A DNA stretch of 64,000 nucleotides from Pegoplata infirma (Eukaryota; Arthropoda; Insecta; Diptera; Anthomyiidae), in contig OY992536.1 of NCBI GenBank assembly GCA_963921195.1, positions 181,730,995 to 181,794,994 on the forward strand. Reading direction: 5' to 3'. Within the stretch, counting starts at the first letter, position 1; each line of letters opens with the position of its first letter. Under the pieces are notes generated by a model that was not told the DNA's origin, made no database searches, and saw only the letters and a program-made list of their open reading frames with translations. A program made the position numbers and the translations under genes. This document shows, piece after piece, positions 1 to 10,820 of the stretch.

Positions 1-330
1 TAAATGAGTACTCCGGCCTAAATCTGAGAATTTTTCTATACGAAGAAAATTGTCTTAGTATATGAGAACTTGCTATATGAAAGTGTATCAGAATATGAAA
101 AATTTTCTGAAGCAAGAATGTCATAAAATTTCATAAATGCATAAAATGCCTCCTAACCTCAGAATTTTGCTATTGGGATAATGTTTCAGAATCATAACAT
201 TTTTCTTTAAACAAATGATTACAAAAATTCAACATCAGGAAATTATTTTGGGAAAATCATGTCTCAAATCTGAAATATTTTTTATTAAAAAATTGTTTCA
301 GGATCTGGATATATTGCTGTCAGAAAAATA
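1..330. repeat. Degenerate dispersed repeat, same family as 61130-61560
   Basis: The stretch is built from loosely repeated phrases such as 'tcagaatatgaaa', 'tctatacgaagaaaa' and 'tttctgaag'. The same phrases recur, partly in the opposite orientation, at 61130-61560. Spacing is irregular and I see no terminal repeats or ORF. It is probably an old, locally tandem repeat. Confidence 0.4.
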
Positions 331-1190
331 CATTAGAACCTGTAGAAAATATCAAATTTTTTCGTAAAATTTTTTGGTCTAATATGAACCGGTCTAATCT
401 GAACCGCTTACGCACATCCACTGAAAAAACAATGGAATCTATAAAAAAGTTAGAATTTACTTATGTAAAATACGACTTAATTATACATGAAGGTCCCGCA
501 TCTGGTTATAACAAAATCAGGACTTTTTTGTCTTGCCTCATAGTTGTTTATTCTTCCTGCAGATGCTTTTAAGGTTGTAGTCTATTACAACAACAAAAAA
601 TATAGTTTTTATTAAAACTGTAGACAAAAAAATAATTAAAATGATTAAATACATAACATTCTTTAGTAATAAAAAAAAAAACAAATAAATAAAATTTCAA
701 TAACTTGAGCAATAAAATACAACATTGTAAAATTACACAAAAATTCAATTCATTCTTATCAAAAAAAAAAAAAAATTATGTGCAAAAAATAAAATTCATC
801 AAATTGAGGTCACCTTTGTATTATCAAAAAAAAAAATATTATGAAAAAAAGTATTGTACAAAAATAAAATAATAATAATAAAAAAACCAAAATGATTAAC
901 AACACACTGCAAACAACACTTAACAAAAACTAAAAAAAAAAAATCACAAAAATTAAACGAAAAAAATGCAAGCTTAATTTAAGACCAGAGGCAGTAAGGG
1001 AGGGCAGGCCAGGAAACAACTGGCAAAAAATGTATATAAAACCTTATCTTTATGCGATGATGAATATGCCCTGATTTCGACACACTCACAAAAAAACTAT
1101 ATTGCACCGAAAAAAAACACAAAAATAAAAATTAAATGCAGTCTCAAAATAGTTATAATATGACAAAAAAAAAACGCCTAAAGATTGTTA
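331..1190. other. AT-rich stretch with no recognised feature
   Basis: The sequence is dominated by A runs and short T runs. I find no convincing ORF, splice pattern, terminal inverted repeat or RNA gene. Only the last part, near 1136-1190, resembles DNA flanking the MITE that follows. Confidence 0.5.
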
Positions 1191-1206
1191 AGGAAATAGT
1201 TATTAG

Positions 1207-1775
1207 CAAGGAGAGGACTTTCATGCAAATGTATGTTTTTTGTCGAAAGTCTAAGAACGATATCGACCAATTATCTTTCCGAATCAAGAAATTTGCGTTA
1301 AAATGGCATCGATTTGTTTTTGCATATTTTTGCATATTTTGATGAAAATGCATACTTTTGCATGTTTTGATTTTAAATGCATATTTTGTGCATATTTCTA
1401 ACTTTTGAGTAAATATTTTTGCATATTTTGGCATAAATTAGCAAAAACACAAATTAAAATTTATTTTTTTAAAAAACAATTTTAAATTTTAAAAAATTAT
1501 TTTGAAAATACGAAAAATTATTTTTTTGTCTTTCAAATTTTTTTTTTTTTTATAGATTTTCTTAATTTCTAAAAAAAATCTTGCTTCTACAAAGTTTTAA
1601 ATGTTACTATTAAAAGCCGGCTTTATTTTTTACTTTTTGAAAAGTTTTTCCTATGAAACAAGATTTTTATTGAACACAATTTATTTTTTAGTGCATATTT
1701 TTAAGTTTTTTAGTGCATATTTTGAATTTTATAGCGCATATTTTAATTTTTTAGTGCATGAAAATCTCATCCCTA
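1207..1775. mobile_element. hAT-like MITE (TGCATATTTT family), copy 1
   Basis: The element is flanked by a perfect 8-bp duplication, GTTATTAG, at 1199-1206 and 1776-1783. The ends are related inverted repeats: the left reads CAAGGAGAGGACTTTCATGC and the right, reverse-complemented, reads TAGGGATGAGATTTTCATGC. The interior is full of TGCATATTTT phrases and codes for nothing. An 8-bp TSD with TAGGGATG-type ends is characteristic of hAT elements (established knowledge); the exact family is inferred. Related copies lie at 51051-54658 and 54864-57392. Confidence 0.7.
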
Positions 1776-1783
1776 GTTATTAG

Positions 1784-1975
1784 CAAGGAGAGGACTTTCA
1801 TGCAAATGCATGTTTTTTCCAGATAATCTTAGACCAGCATAAACGAAATGTCGTTGCAAATCAAAGAATATACTTAAAAATTGCACAGATTTGTTAGTGC
1901 ATATTTTTGTATATATTACCAAAAATGCATATTTTGCTATAAATGCATATTTTTATAGCATATTTTGTATACAAT
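1784..1975 (+). mobile_element. Partial second copy of the TGCATATTTT hAT-like MITE
   Basis: Directly after the right TSD of the previous element, the same left-end sequence (CAAGGAGAGGACTTTCATGC) starts again, followed by TGCATATTTT phrases. No right end is found, so this copy is truncated near 1975. Confidence 0.5.
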
Positions 1976-2171
1976 TTTAGTCTACCCTTATTTTTTTATT
2001 TTTCGTGAACTTGTTTTGAACCATCTTTAATTTGCTGCCCAACTGGACTCAAAATTATTTTTCATTCTCAACTTTAAAACCGAAATACTTGTCTGAAATT
2101 CTTTTAAACGCTAACTAATAAAACATGTAATAAATTTAATAAATCATGTATTGTGTTTATGGGCCTATGGC

Positions 2172-2395
2172 CAGGGGGTAAAAAATGTGTGTAACACATC
2201 GAAATATCGATCTAGGACCCCTTAAAGTATATGGGGTATTCCATGCCAAATCGCACACTTTCGGACCCGACCCCTTTATATGTATATTATTTTTGGATAT
2301 ATTCAAGAATAATGCAACTTGGACATTAATTTTCAGCCTTTTATTCTAAGTTGGTGTTGAGTAATAAATTTTTCTTTTAAAAAAATATCTCATAT
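2172..2395 (+). repeat. Mini-me 5' stub joined to a fragment of the foldback-B family
   Basis: Positions 2190-2229 match the mini-me 5' region (phrases 'cgaaatatcgatctagg' and 'accccttaaagtata'). From 2230 the text switches to 'tggggtattccatgccaaat', then 'cggacccgacccc'. This is the start of the repeat that forms the arms of the foldback at 2896-5764. The join falls in the mini-me (TA)n area. Confidence 0.55.
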
Positions 2396-2870
2396 TATGT
2401 AAACAATTTTCAAAACAGTCTTTCCCACAATATTTATTCTTTTGTTGTCGTCATAAAAACAAAAATCGTTCATTTATTAGATAAGGCGGTCCACATTTGA
2501 ACAAAACAAAAAACTTACTACATTTATACACACATGCTGACTGAGTGGATCATATAATGAACAAAACTAATATTAAGTTTTGTTCCAAAAAAAAAAAAAA
2601 TGCAAAAAACTTTGCACACAAAAAATATAGAAAATTTTGCCATTTGATACAGCTGCAAAGTACTATTTTGAATGCAACAAGTGTTATATAGATACGAAAT
2701 ATTTATTGCTATAAATGAATTTTTACGAATCTAAAATGCAGTTACACATATATTTATGCAGTTGTGGTTGAAAAATAGCACCAGAGGCAAATTCTAAAGT
2801 TATAATTTGGTAATTGCACTTGTTTACAAAAATTTCATCAAAACATTTGTTCTCGGATACAAATTTTACA
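2396..2870. other. AT-rich spacer
   Basis: This spacer has A runs and short direct phrases only. I found no supported gene, RNA or terminal repeat. Confidence 0.4.
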
Positions 2871-4429
2871 CTCTCCACTCTAGTGATAGAGTGTATATGG
2901 GGCATTCAAAGCCAAATCACTCACTTTTAGACCCGACCCCTTTCGATTTATTTTATTTTTGTATATGTTTTAGTACTTATTAAATGCAACTGGGAAACTA
3001 ATTTTCAATTTTTTAGCGATTTTCTCAAAAAAATTAAAAATTTAAATTTTTAATTAATTTTGACCATTAAAAAATATAGATATTTTAAAAAAAGTTGGAC
3101 AACGTTTTGTTGGTATTTAAATGTATTTTTAGAAAAAAAAATATGGAAAAATTATTCGTAGTAATTATCACTTATTTTTTGACGTTTAAAAATTTAAATC
3201 GACTTTTTGAAAAAGTCCGAAACTTTCGATTTTTTTGTAAAAGTTTACTCTAAATAACGCAACTTTTAAGCCATAATTTGAGATGTGATCATAATTCTTT
3301 CTATTTTTTTTTTTAATTTTTAAAATTGTACCTTTTATTTTTTGGCTCTGATTTATTTTATATGGTGCTCCAAAAAAATAAATTGATAGATACTGACCCT
3401 AACTCACCCTTAATATATTAATTTGGAGGTAAAAATACGTCTCACAAAAATTTGGGACGATCGGACATGGGTAAGGCATTTAGCACGGTCCTTGAAACTT
3501 ACAAAACGGATTACAAAAAAAAATATTAATTTTTTTCTGTTTTCGCAATTTTTTTTTAAATTTTAAGTTGAGTTTTAATTCAAGTAATTGCAGAATTATG
3601 ATGTGGAGTAAATTACCTTTCTAATAAGGTACTAAAAACTAAAATCGGTTGAAAATCAGCGAAGTTATTATAACTTCCCCAGACATCTAGCGTGTGTCAT
3701 ACCACTTGATTAAAGAATACGAGTCCCGTTTTTTAAATTTATTGAAATTTTCTACTGTAATAACATTTTTTCCATTATTCTTGTTTCAGTGTAATCTTTT
3801 TTTGGTTTTTTCAAATTTTAAAACAAAAAAATTTTTTTTTTTTTTAAATAGAGATTTTAAAAAGGGTGTTGAAAATGCAGGCATTTTTAGCATTAATTTA
3901 AAACATGTTAGCAAAACACAATATGAAAAATACTTGTCATCTAAATACATTTGAACTTGAAGAATAAAAAATTGTTTTTACAGTAGAAAATTTCAATGAA
4001 TTTCAAAAATTGGATTGTATTGCTTAATCAAGTGGTCTGCCATGCGTTACATGCCTGGGGAAGTTGTAATAACTTGGCTAATTTTCAACCGATTTTAGTT
4101 TTTGATACCTTATTAGAGAGGCATTTTACTCCGTATTATAATTCTGTAACCACTTGAATTGAAATTAATCTTAAAATACCAAAAAAATTGCGAAAACAGA
4201 AAAAAATTCATATTTTTCCTTGTAATCCGTTTTCTAAACTTCAAGGCTCCTGCGGAACGCCTCATCCATGTCCGATCGTTCTTTATTTTTGTGAGGCGTA
4301 TTTTTACCTCGAAATGATTATATCTAGGGAAAGTTAGGGTCAGTATCTACCAACTTAATTTTTTTGGAGCACCATATAAAATAAATCCGAGTCAAAAAAT
4401 AAAAGAAGCAATTTTCAAAATTTAAAAAA

Positions 4430-4958
4430 AACAAGTGAGAGTGTTAAATTTGGCTGTGCCGAATCTTTTATACCCTCCAAAATGTAAACAAAAAAAAATT
4501 GACAGGGGCGTTTTTTTTTGGGGGGGGGGGGTAAGTTGATAGGATCAGTGGGGCACGTTGAGAGCACCTTCCCATCGCGATAAATATACCAAATGTTTCA
4601 TATATTTAACAAAAATACAAAAGAAACATATAAAAACGTGTATTTTTTTAGAGGTTGGTTTAGTTCTTCAAGGGGGAACTTTTTTCCCCCTGGTCCGATT
4701 TGGCCAATTTCCGAACTTAACCTGCCTAGGAACATAAGACATATTTGTGCCAAACTTGAGGTTCCTAGCTCTTTTATTTTGGACTGCATCGTGTTAACTA
4801 CAGACGGACGGACGGACGGACGGACATCGCTAGAATGTCTTAGAATCGATCACTGATCAATAATATATATACTTTATGGGGTCCCCGACCGATATTTCGA
4901 TGCGTTACACACGGAATGACAAAGTGAGTATACCCCCATACTGTAGTTGGAGGGTATA
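4430..4958 (-). mobile_element. Mini-me-like element, subfamily II
   Basis: Read on the minus strand it begins 'tataccctccaactacag', continues through the mini-me core (tatatatatt, gatcagtgatcgattcta, agcgatgtcc), then a (GTCC)5 tract at 4805-4826, and ends 'ggtataaaagattcggc' then 'acactctcacttg'. This is the TA-core-GTCY organisation described for dipteran mini-me elements. Its 3' half differs from the common subfamily and matches 49688-50297. Confidence 0.7.
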
Positions 4959-5209
4959 AAAATAGAACAAATTGCGATCACATCTCGAATTATGGCTTAA
5001 AAGTTGCGTAATTTAGAGTAGAACTTTTAGACGTTTAAAAAAAAATCGAAGGCTTCGGACTTTTTCAAAAAGTCGATTTTATTTTTTAAACGTTAAGAAA
5101 TAAGTGATAATTAGATCGAATAATATTTTAAATATTTTTTTTCTAAAACTGCATTTAAATACAAACAAAAAGTTGTCCAACTTTTTTAAGATTTCTATAT
5201 TTTTAACTG

Positions 5210-5576
5210 CCCGGTGAAAAATCGTACAAATATGATCATATATGCGTTCATACAGCTTCATGTATGTCCATATATGCAGCATATATGAATATATATGATA
5301 CTGTATGAAGGCATATATGATCATATTTGCAACATATATGTCCATATACGTAAAATGAGGGCATATGAACATATATGACATATATGCTCCATATATGTCC
5401 ACATATGTCATATATGGGCATATGCCCTCATTTTACGTATATGGACATATATGTTGCAAATATGATCATATATGACTGCATACAATTTCATATATGACCA
5501 TATATGCTCATATATTTACATATATGCATCCATATATTTACATATATGTATCCATATATGCTCATTTTTCACCGGG
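5210..5576. mobile_element. CATATATG palindromic foldback element
   Basis: Terminal inverted repeats CCCGGTGAAAAAT (5210-5222) and its complement (5564-5576) bracket a body made almost only of CATATATG-like words. A perfect inverted repeat of at least 46 bp lies inside: the segment around 5324-5369 is the exact reverse complement of the one around 5421-5466. It is inserted within an arm of foldback B. CATATATG-rich segments also occur at 38170-38340 and 40340-40545. Confidence 0.65.
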
Positions 5577-5767
5577 TGGTCAAAATTAATTGAAAATTTG
5601 AATTTTTTTAATTTTTTTGAAAAAATTACCATTTTGAAAAATTGATTACTCAGCACCATCTTGGAATAAAAGGTTGAATTATTTTGTCCAATTTGCATTT
5701 AATAAGTACTAAAACATATCCAAAAATAAAAGAAATCGAAAGGGGTCGGGTCTAAAAGTGATTCATG

Positions 5768-6450
5768 ATTCCTGATCGATTCTAACTAATTGTAAGTCGA
5801 TCTAACGATGTCCGTCCATCTGTAGAAAACACGCACTTTTGAAAGACTTTACGGAGGATCCTGAAGTTTGGCATGTATATTGGGCATTTACCTGGTCAGG
5901 TTGGTATTGCAATCCAGCAAAATCGGTCCAGTGGTTCAAAAGTTATGAGCAAAAGACTGAATTTCAGAGATGGGTTTTCATGAATTTTCGAGATAAAACA
6001 CACGCTAACTTTCGAAAGGCAATTCTGAGAATGCTGAAGCTTGGCATATATATTTGTAGTTCCCCTGGCCTAGTTCGTATTGAATTTCAACCAAATTGGT
6101 CCAGTGGTTCAAAAGTTATTAGCAAAACCGTGAATTTCACATTAGTTTCAGCATAAATTCACGAGTTGAAAACCTGTTAAACATGTTTTAAAAACGCTGG
6201 TAAGGCACAAAAATATTTTACAACGAATTTTTGTCACTCCAAAATATTTTTACGCTATAAAAAAACAAAAAAAAAATTGTAAATTATTATTTTTTTTTCA
6301 AAAATTACTTAAAAAAAAAATTTTAAAAAAATAAAAACTAATCAAAAATGTTTTTTTTTTAGGCTAGAAAATTTACTGCCACTTAAAAAGGCCTTGTGGA
6401 AGGTATTCATAGATTCGGCCAAGTCTAATTTAACTTTTCTACTTGTTTTC
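5768..6450 (+). mobile_element. Mini-me-like element, tandem copy 1 (5' truncated)
   Basis: The copy starts inside the core ('catgattcctgatcgattc'), has only two GTCC units, and then follows the full mini-me body: 'aaagactttacggagg', 'ggtccagtggttcaaaag', two related ~120-bp sub-blocks, an A/T-rich zone, and 'gattcggccaagtc' at the 3' end. Its body lies 845 bp upstream of the equivalent point in the next copy. The 105-codon open frame at 5839-6156 is a by-product of the repeat. Confidence 0.75.
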
Positions 6451-6477
6451 ATCTACTTTTTTTTAACAATATATTTT

Positions 6478-7296
6478 TATACCCTCCACTCTAGTGATAG
6501 AGGGTATATATAAGTTTGTCATTCCGTTTGTAACACCTCGAAATATTGGTCTAGGACCCCATAAAGTATATATATTCATGATCCTCGATCTATTTTAAGA
6601 CGATCCAGCGATGTCCGTCCGTCCGTCCGTCCGTCTGTCCGTCTGTCTGTCTATCTGTCTGTCTGTTGAAAACACGCTAACTTTTGAAAGACTTTACGGA
6701 GGCTCCTGAAGTTTGGCATATATGTTGGGCATTTACCTGGTCAGGTTGGTATTGCAATCCAGCGAAATCGGTCCAGTGGTTCAAAAGTTATAAGCAAATG
6801 AGTGAATTTCGGCAAGGGTTTTTCTGGAATTTACGAGATAAAACACACGCTAACTTTCGAAAGGCAATTCTGAGAATGCTGAAGCTTGGCATATATATTT
6901 GTAGTTCCCCTGGCCTAGTTCGTATTGAATTTCAACCAAATTGGTCCAGTGGTTCAAAAGTTATTAGCAAAACCGTGAATTTCACATTAGTTTCAGCATA
7001 AATTCACGAGTTGAAAACCCGATAAACATGTTTTAAAAACGCTGGTAAGGCACAAAAATATTTTACAACGAATTTTTGTCACTCCAAAATATTTTTACGC
7101 TATAAAAAAACAAAAAAAAAATTGTAAATTATTATTTTTTTTTCAAAAATTACTTAAAAAAAAAAATTTTTAAAAAATAAAAACTAATCAAAAATGTTTT
7201 TTTTTTAGGCTAGAAAATTTACTGCCACTTAAAAAGGCCTTGTGGAAGGTATTCATAGATTCGGCCAAGTCTAATTTAACTTTTCTACTTGTTTTC
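6478..7296 (+). mobile_element. Mini-me-like element, tandem copy 2
   Basis: This is a full-length copy: 5' 'tataccctccactctagtg', an imperfect hairpin with 'tagagggtata', the (TA)n tract, the core, (GTCC)5 then GTCT/GTCC variants at 6613-6664, the body, and 3' 'cttttctacttgtttt'. It starts 846 bp before copy 3 and shares the flanking 'catctacttttttttaac' with it, so the two arose by tandem duplication. Confidence 0.8.
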
Positions 7297-7323
7297 ATCT
7301 ACTTTTTTTTAACAATATATTTT

Positions 7324-8157
7324 TATACCCTCCACTCTAGTGATAGAGGGTATATATAAGTTTGTCATTCCGTTTGTAACACCTCGAAATATTGGTCTAG
7401 GACCCCATAAAGTATATATATTCATGATCCTCGATCTATTTTAAGACGATCCAGCGATGTCCGTCCGTCCGTCCGTCCGTCCGTCCGTCCGTCTGTCCGT
7501 CTGTCTGTCTATCTGTCTGTCTGTTGAAAACACGCTAACTTTTGAAAGACTTTACGGAGGCTCCTGAAGTTTGGCATATATGTTGGGCATTTACCTGGCC
7601 AGGTTGGTATTGCAATCCAGCAAAATCGGTCCAGTGGTTCAAAAGTTATGAGCAAAAGACTGAATTTCAGAGATGGGTTTTCGTGAATTTTCGAGATAAA
7701 ACACACGCTAACTTTCGAAAGGCAATTCTGAGAATGCTGAAGCTTGGCATATATATTTGTAGTTCCCCTGGCCTAGTTCGTATTGAATTTCAACCAAATA
7801 GGTCCAGTGGTTCAAAAGTTATTAGCAAATCCGTGAATTTCACATTAGTTTCACCATAAATTCACGAGTTGAAAACCCGTTAAACATGTTTCAAAAACAC
7901 TGGTAAGGCACAAAAATATTTTACAACGAATTTTTGTCACTCAAAAATATTTTTACGCTATAAAAAAAAAAAAAAAAAATTTGTAAATTATTATTTTTTT
8001 TTTCAAAAATTACTTAAAAAAAAAAAAATTTTTAAAAAAATAAAAACTAATCAAAATTTTTTTTTTTTCACGCTAGAAAATTTACTGCCACTTAAAAAGG
8101 CCTTGTGGAGGGTATTCATAGATTCGGCCAAGTCGAATTTAACTTTTCTACTTGTTT
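7324..8157 (+). mobile_element. Mini-me-like element, tandem copy 3
   Basis: This full-length copy is near-identical to copy 2. The tetranucleotide tract has eight GTCC units before the first GTCT, against five in copy 2. The 12-bp gain explains why equivalent body positions are 858 bp apart while the 5' ends are 846 bp apart. Confidence 0.8.
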
Positions 8158-8356
8158 TTTATCTATTTTTTTTTAACAATTTATTTTTTTTCATTAAAAT
8201 TTTTTTTTATCAATTTTTTTTTTCATCAAAAATTGTTTTTTGGAAAAAAAAAATTTTTTCATCAAATTAAAAAAAAAATTTAATCAAAAATTTTGTTTTC
8301 ATTAAGTTTTAACTTTTGACATCAAAATGTTCCATTTAACAAATGTACAAAAATAA
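8158..8356. other. Low-complexity A/T tract
   Basis: Runs of T and A ('atcaaattttttt' style) with no other structure. Confidence 0.5.
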
Positions 8357-8410
8357 CTGAGAGTGTTAAATTCTTCGGTGCTTAATCTTTTATACTCTCC
8401 AAAATGTAAA
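8357..8410 (-). repeat. 3' end fragment of mini-me subfamily II
   Basis: The text 'actgagagtgttaaattc', then 'aatcttttatactctccaa', matches the 3' end of the subfamily II copy at 4430-4958. The rest of the element is missing. Confidence 0.55.
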
Positions 8411-8445
8411 AACACTTTTTTGCATTAATTTACAGCTCTTTTGGG

Positions 8446-8703
8446 TTGGACTCTATCTTGCAATTTCAATTCGTTTTGCATAGAATGGCAAATGAATATA
8501 ACATTGTTTTTTCTAAAAAAAAATCTTGGGCAAGTACACTTAAATTTTTAGCCAAACATCATAATTTAATGTTATGGGCAAGAGTACAAAATTCGCAGGA
8601 ATTTTTTGAATATGATCCGCTAAACTTTATCATGCAACAACTTTTTGTGCGTTTTTTTGGAGGTATTCTCACTATTTATCCGCATCTAGTGCTATATCAA
8701 TGA
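8446..8703 (+). CDS. Unrecognised ~85-codon ORF, possible exon remnant
   Basis: The open frame follows a splice-acceptor-like 'tttgcattaatttacag' that ends at 8432. It would read SFGLDSILQFQFVLHRMA and onward to a TGA at 8701-8703. Its composition (HH, W, R, E, mixed hydrophobics) is less repetitive than other ORFs here, and no repeated copy occurs in the window. I recognise no domain. It may be an exon, a captured gene piece or chance. Confidence 0.2.
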   Translation: MDSILQFQFVLHRMANEYNIVFSKKKSWASTLKFLAKHHNLMLWARVQNSQEFFEYDPLNFIMQQLFVRFFGGILTIYPHLVLYQ

Positions 8704-8705
8704 CC

Positions 8706-10274
8706 GCCACTGTTTATTTATGACGATGTTTACTAAAAAAAAAACAAAAAAAAAATTATCGATTTAGTTTGATTGCATTTTTTGTTTTGTTTAAGTTTCG
8801 ACAAAAATAAAATTTGTCAAACTAACAAAAAATTCCATTTAATATTGTCGTCTATCGACGTCAATAACATCATATAATATTTAAGCCCTCCACAGGGAGG
8901 TGGTAAGGATTTTCAAATGAAAAATCACTTAAAATACACATCGTCTAGTGTCCATTTTTTTTATAGAATTGCAAATAACAAAATTGACTTTTGTGTTGTT
9001 GCTCTTAAAATACACAAAACTTAAATTAATAAATAAATACCGGACAATTAGGTATTTCCAAAAACTATAAAAACTTTTGAATATTTTTATACCAGAGTAA
9101 AAATGTTTATATGATGCAATATATAATGATATATTACATAATATGTATTTATACGCAATTTAATCCGAATTTAATTGGGGATGTTTTTTCATTAAAAAAG
9201 GTCAATGTTTATAAAATATGATTCGATTTCATTCGAGTTTTGGCCAGACATTGCCACATTTCAGTGGATCTAACTACATCTAATTGCATAAAAACATATT
9301 CGAAAGTTGGCACAAACAAATTTTATAGAAAATTTACCTCCTTAATCCAAATCATCCATTCAAACTTGTCTATTACGTTACATTTTCCAGATATTTGTGT
9401 GTAAAAATTAAAAAAAATCTTGTATTTAACGATTTTTAAAGCGGCACTGCAATGTTGTCTTAAGGAAAAGCGAGAAGATAGTACATGCTTTTACAGAAAT
9501 CGGACCTCGTGTTTATAAATCCGCCCTCAAAATTTATTTTGTTTTCGAGATATTTGCTTTGTAAATTTCAAAAATGCGATTAATTAGCGTTTTTGTGGCT
9601 TCACTGTTTTAGCGTAATGCCAAAATCGTGGGTTGGAATTTATATAAAACGGACCTGAATTTAAAACTGTTATTATATAGTAAGAAAATTATAGTCGGTG
9701 ATGACCGACCATATGATACCCTACACCAGTGTTTTCCGGAAAATATTTCCTATGTCCAAACATCCGTCTTTCATTGGATCTTTAATTAGTGTAGAAAATA
9801 CACACAAACAAATTTTGAGTAAAATTGACTTATTTTTCTTGCCAATATATTCAGAATTGATAAGGCCTCAGAAGTTTCATGAATTTTGAGAGATTTATGT
9901 GAATATCGGTAGAATGTTTTGTATAGGGACTAGCAGAAGAACTGGTCCGATTTCTTTTAAATTTGGAATGATGATACAAAATATGTTTACCTGCCAAGTT
10001 TCGAAAGGCACGTAAACATATTCTTTAATAATACGGTTATTGGAGACATTTGAAACAAATTAAAACCAATTTATTTTTGATTTCTGTTGTTCGTTAAAAA
10101 ACTCAGATTTAAAAGAGTGTCTGTAAAGATTATTTTTCAAGCATACTGGAATATTGTAAATAATTTTAGGTACTAATACCGCTGACTTCTACACATATTT
10201 CAAATGTTTTTGAAAGAATAGCTGTTAGGCTTCAAAATAATACAAAAATTGGTTGCGGGTATTTGCGGGTTTTT
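8706..10274. other. Mostly unassigned DNA with a mini-me subfamily III fragment
   Basis: At 9700-9960 the phrases 'taccctacaccagtg', 'tttccggaaaatatttcc' and 'gtccaaacatcc' match, in the opposite orientation, the 3' part of the subfamily III element at 44593-46128. The rest holds no ORF, terminal repeat or RNA gene that I can support. Confidence 0.45.
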
Positions 10275-10555
10275 GATTTTCAGTCGATCTAGCGATGTCC
10301 GTCCGTCTGCCTGTTGAAAACACGATAACTTTTAAATGAAAACGAGGCTGCTGAAGCTTGGCATATATATTTCTTATTTTCCTGGTCATGTTGGCATTTA
10401 ATTTCAACAAAATCGGTCCAGTGGTTCAGATGATATGAAGATAACCGTGCATTTCAGATTGTTTTCACCTTGAATTAAAGCGTTAAAAAAATCACTTAAA
10501 CGCTTTGAAAGACATTGGTAAGCCACAAAAATATCAAACAGAGTATTTTTGTCAT
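10275..10555 (+). mobile_element. Mini-me-like fragment
   Basis: It starts at 'cagtcgatctagcgatgtcc' with a short GTCC/GTCT tract, runs through a diverged body ('aatcggtccagtggttcaga') and stops at 'gtatttttgtca', where the next mini-me copy begins. It lacks both ends. Confidence 0.65.
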
Positions 10556-10820
10556 TTTTATACCCTCCACTCTAGTGATAGAGTGTATTTATAAGTTTGT
10601 CATTCCGTTTGTAACACCTCGAACTATTGGTCTAGGACTCCATAAAGTATATATATTCATGATTCTAGATCGATTTTAAGATCTAGCGATGTCCGTCCGT
10701 CTGTTTGTTGAAAACACACTAACTTTTGAGAGACTTTACGGCGGCTTCTGAAGTTTGGCATACATGTTGGGCTTTTACCTGGTCAGGTTGGTATTGCAAT
10801 CCAGCGAAAGCGGTCCAGTG

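Larger units (their letters stand above)
2896..5764. mobile_element. Large foldback element (family B) with two nested insertions
   Basis: The left arm (2896-3770) reappears inverted on the right. Its start, 'tggggcattcaaagcc' then 'actcacttttagacccgacc', matches the reverse complement of 5735-5764. The phrases 'ggttgaaaatcagcgaag' (left) and 'ccaagttattacaact'-type text (right, inverted) bracket a ~208-bp loop at 3771-3978. The right arm is split by a mini-me subfamily II copy (4430-4958) and by a CATATATG foldback (5210-5576). No long ORF exists. A left arm plus an inverted loop recurs at 56008-56700. The left end abuts a mini-me stub at 2871-2895 (the 'actctagtgatagagtgtata' phrase). The transposon class is unknown. 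Confidence 0.65.

Noticed and set aside
4800..4830. Short GACGGACG tract as an independent microsatellite locus
   Set aside because: It is the internal GTCC tract of a mini-me subfamily II element, in the expected place between core and body.
5839..7859. A conserved ~105-codon ORF (MKDFTE...) present in several copies
   Set aside because: It is the plus-strand reading of the mini-me body. Its conservation among three copies reflects recent tandem duplication, and other copies (10726, 18104, 23032) are interrupted differently.
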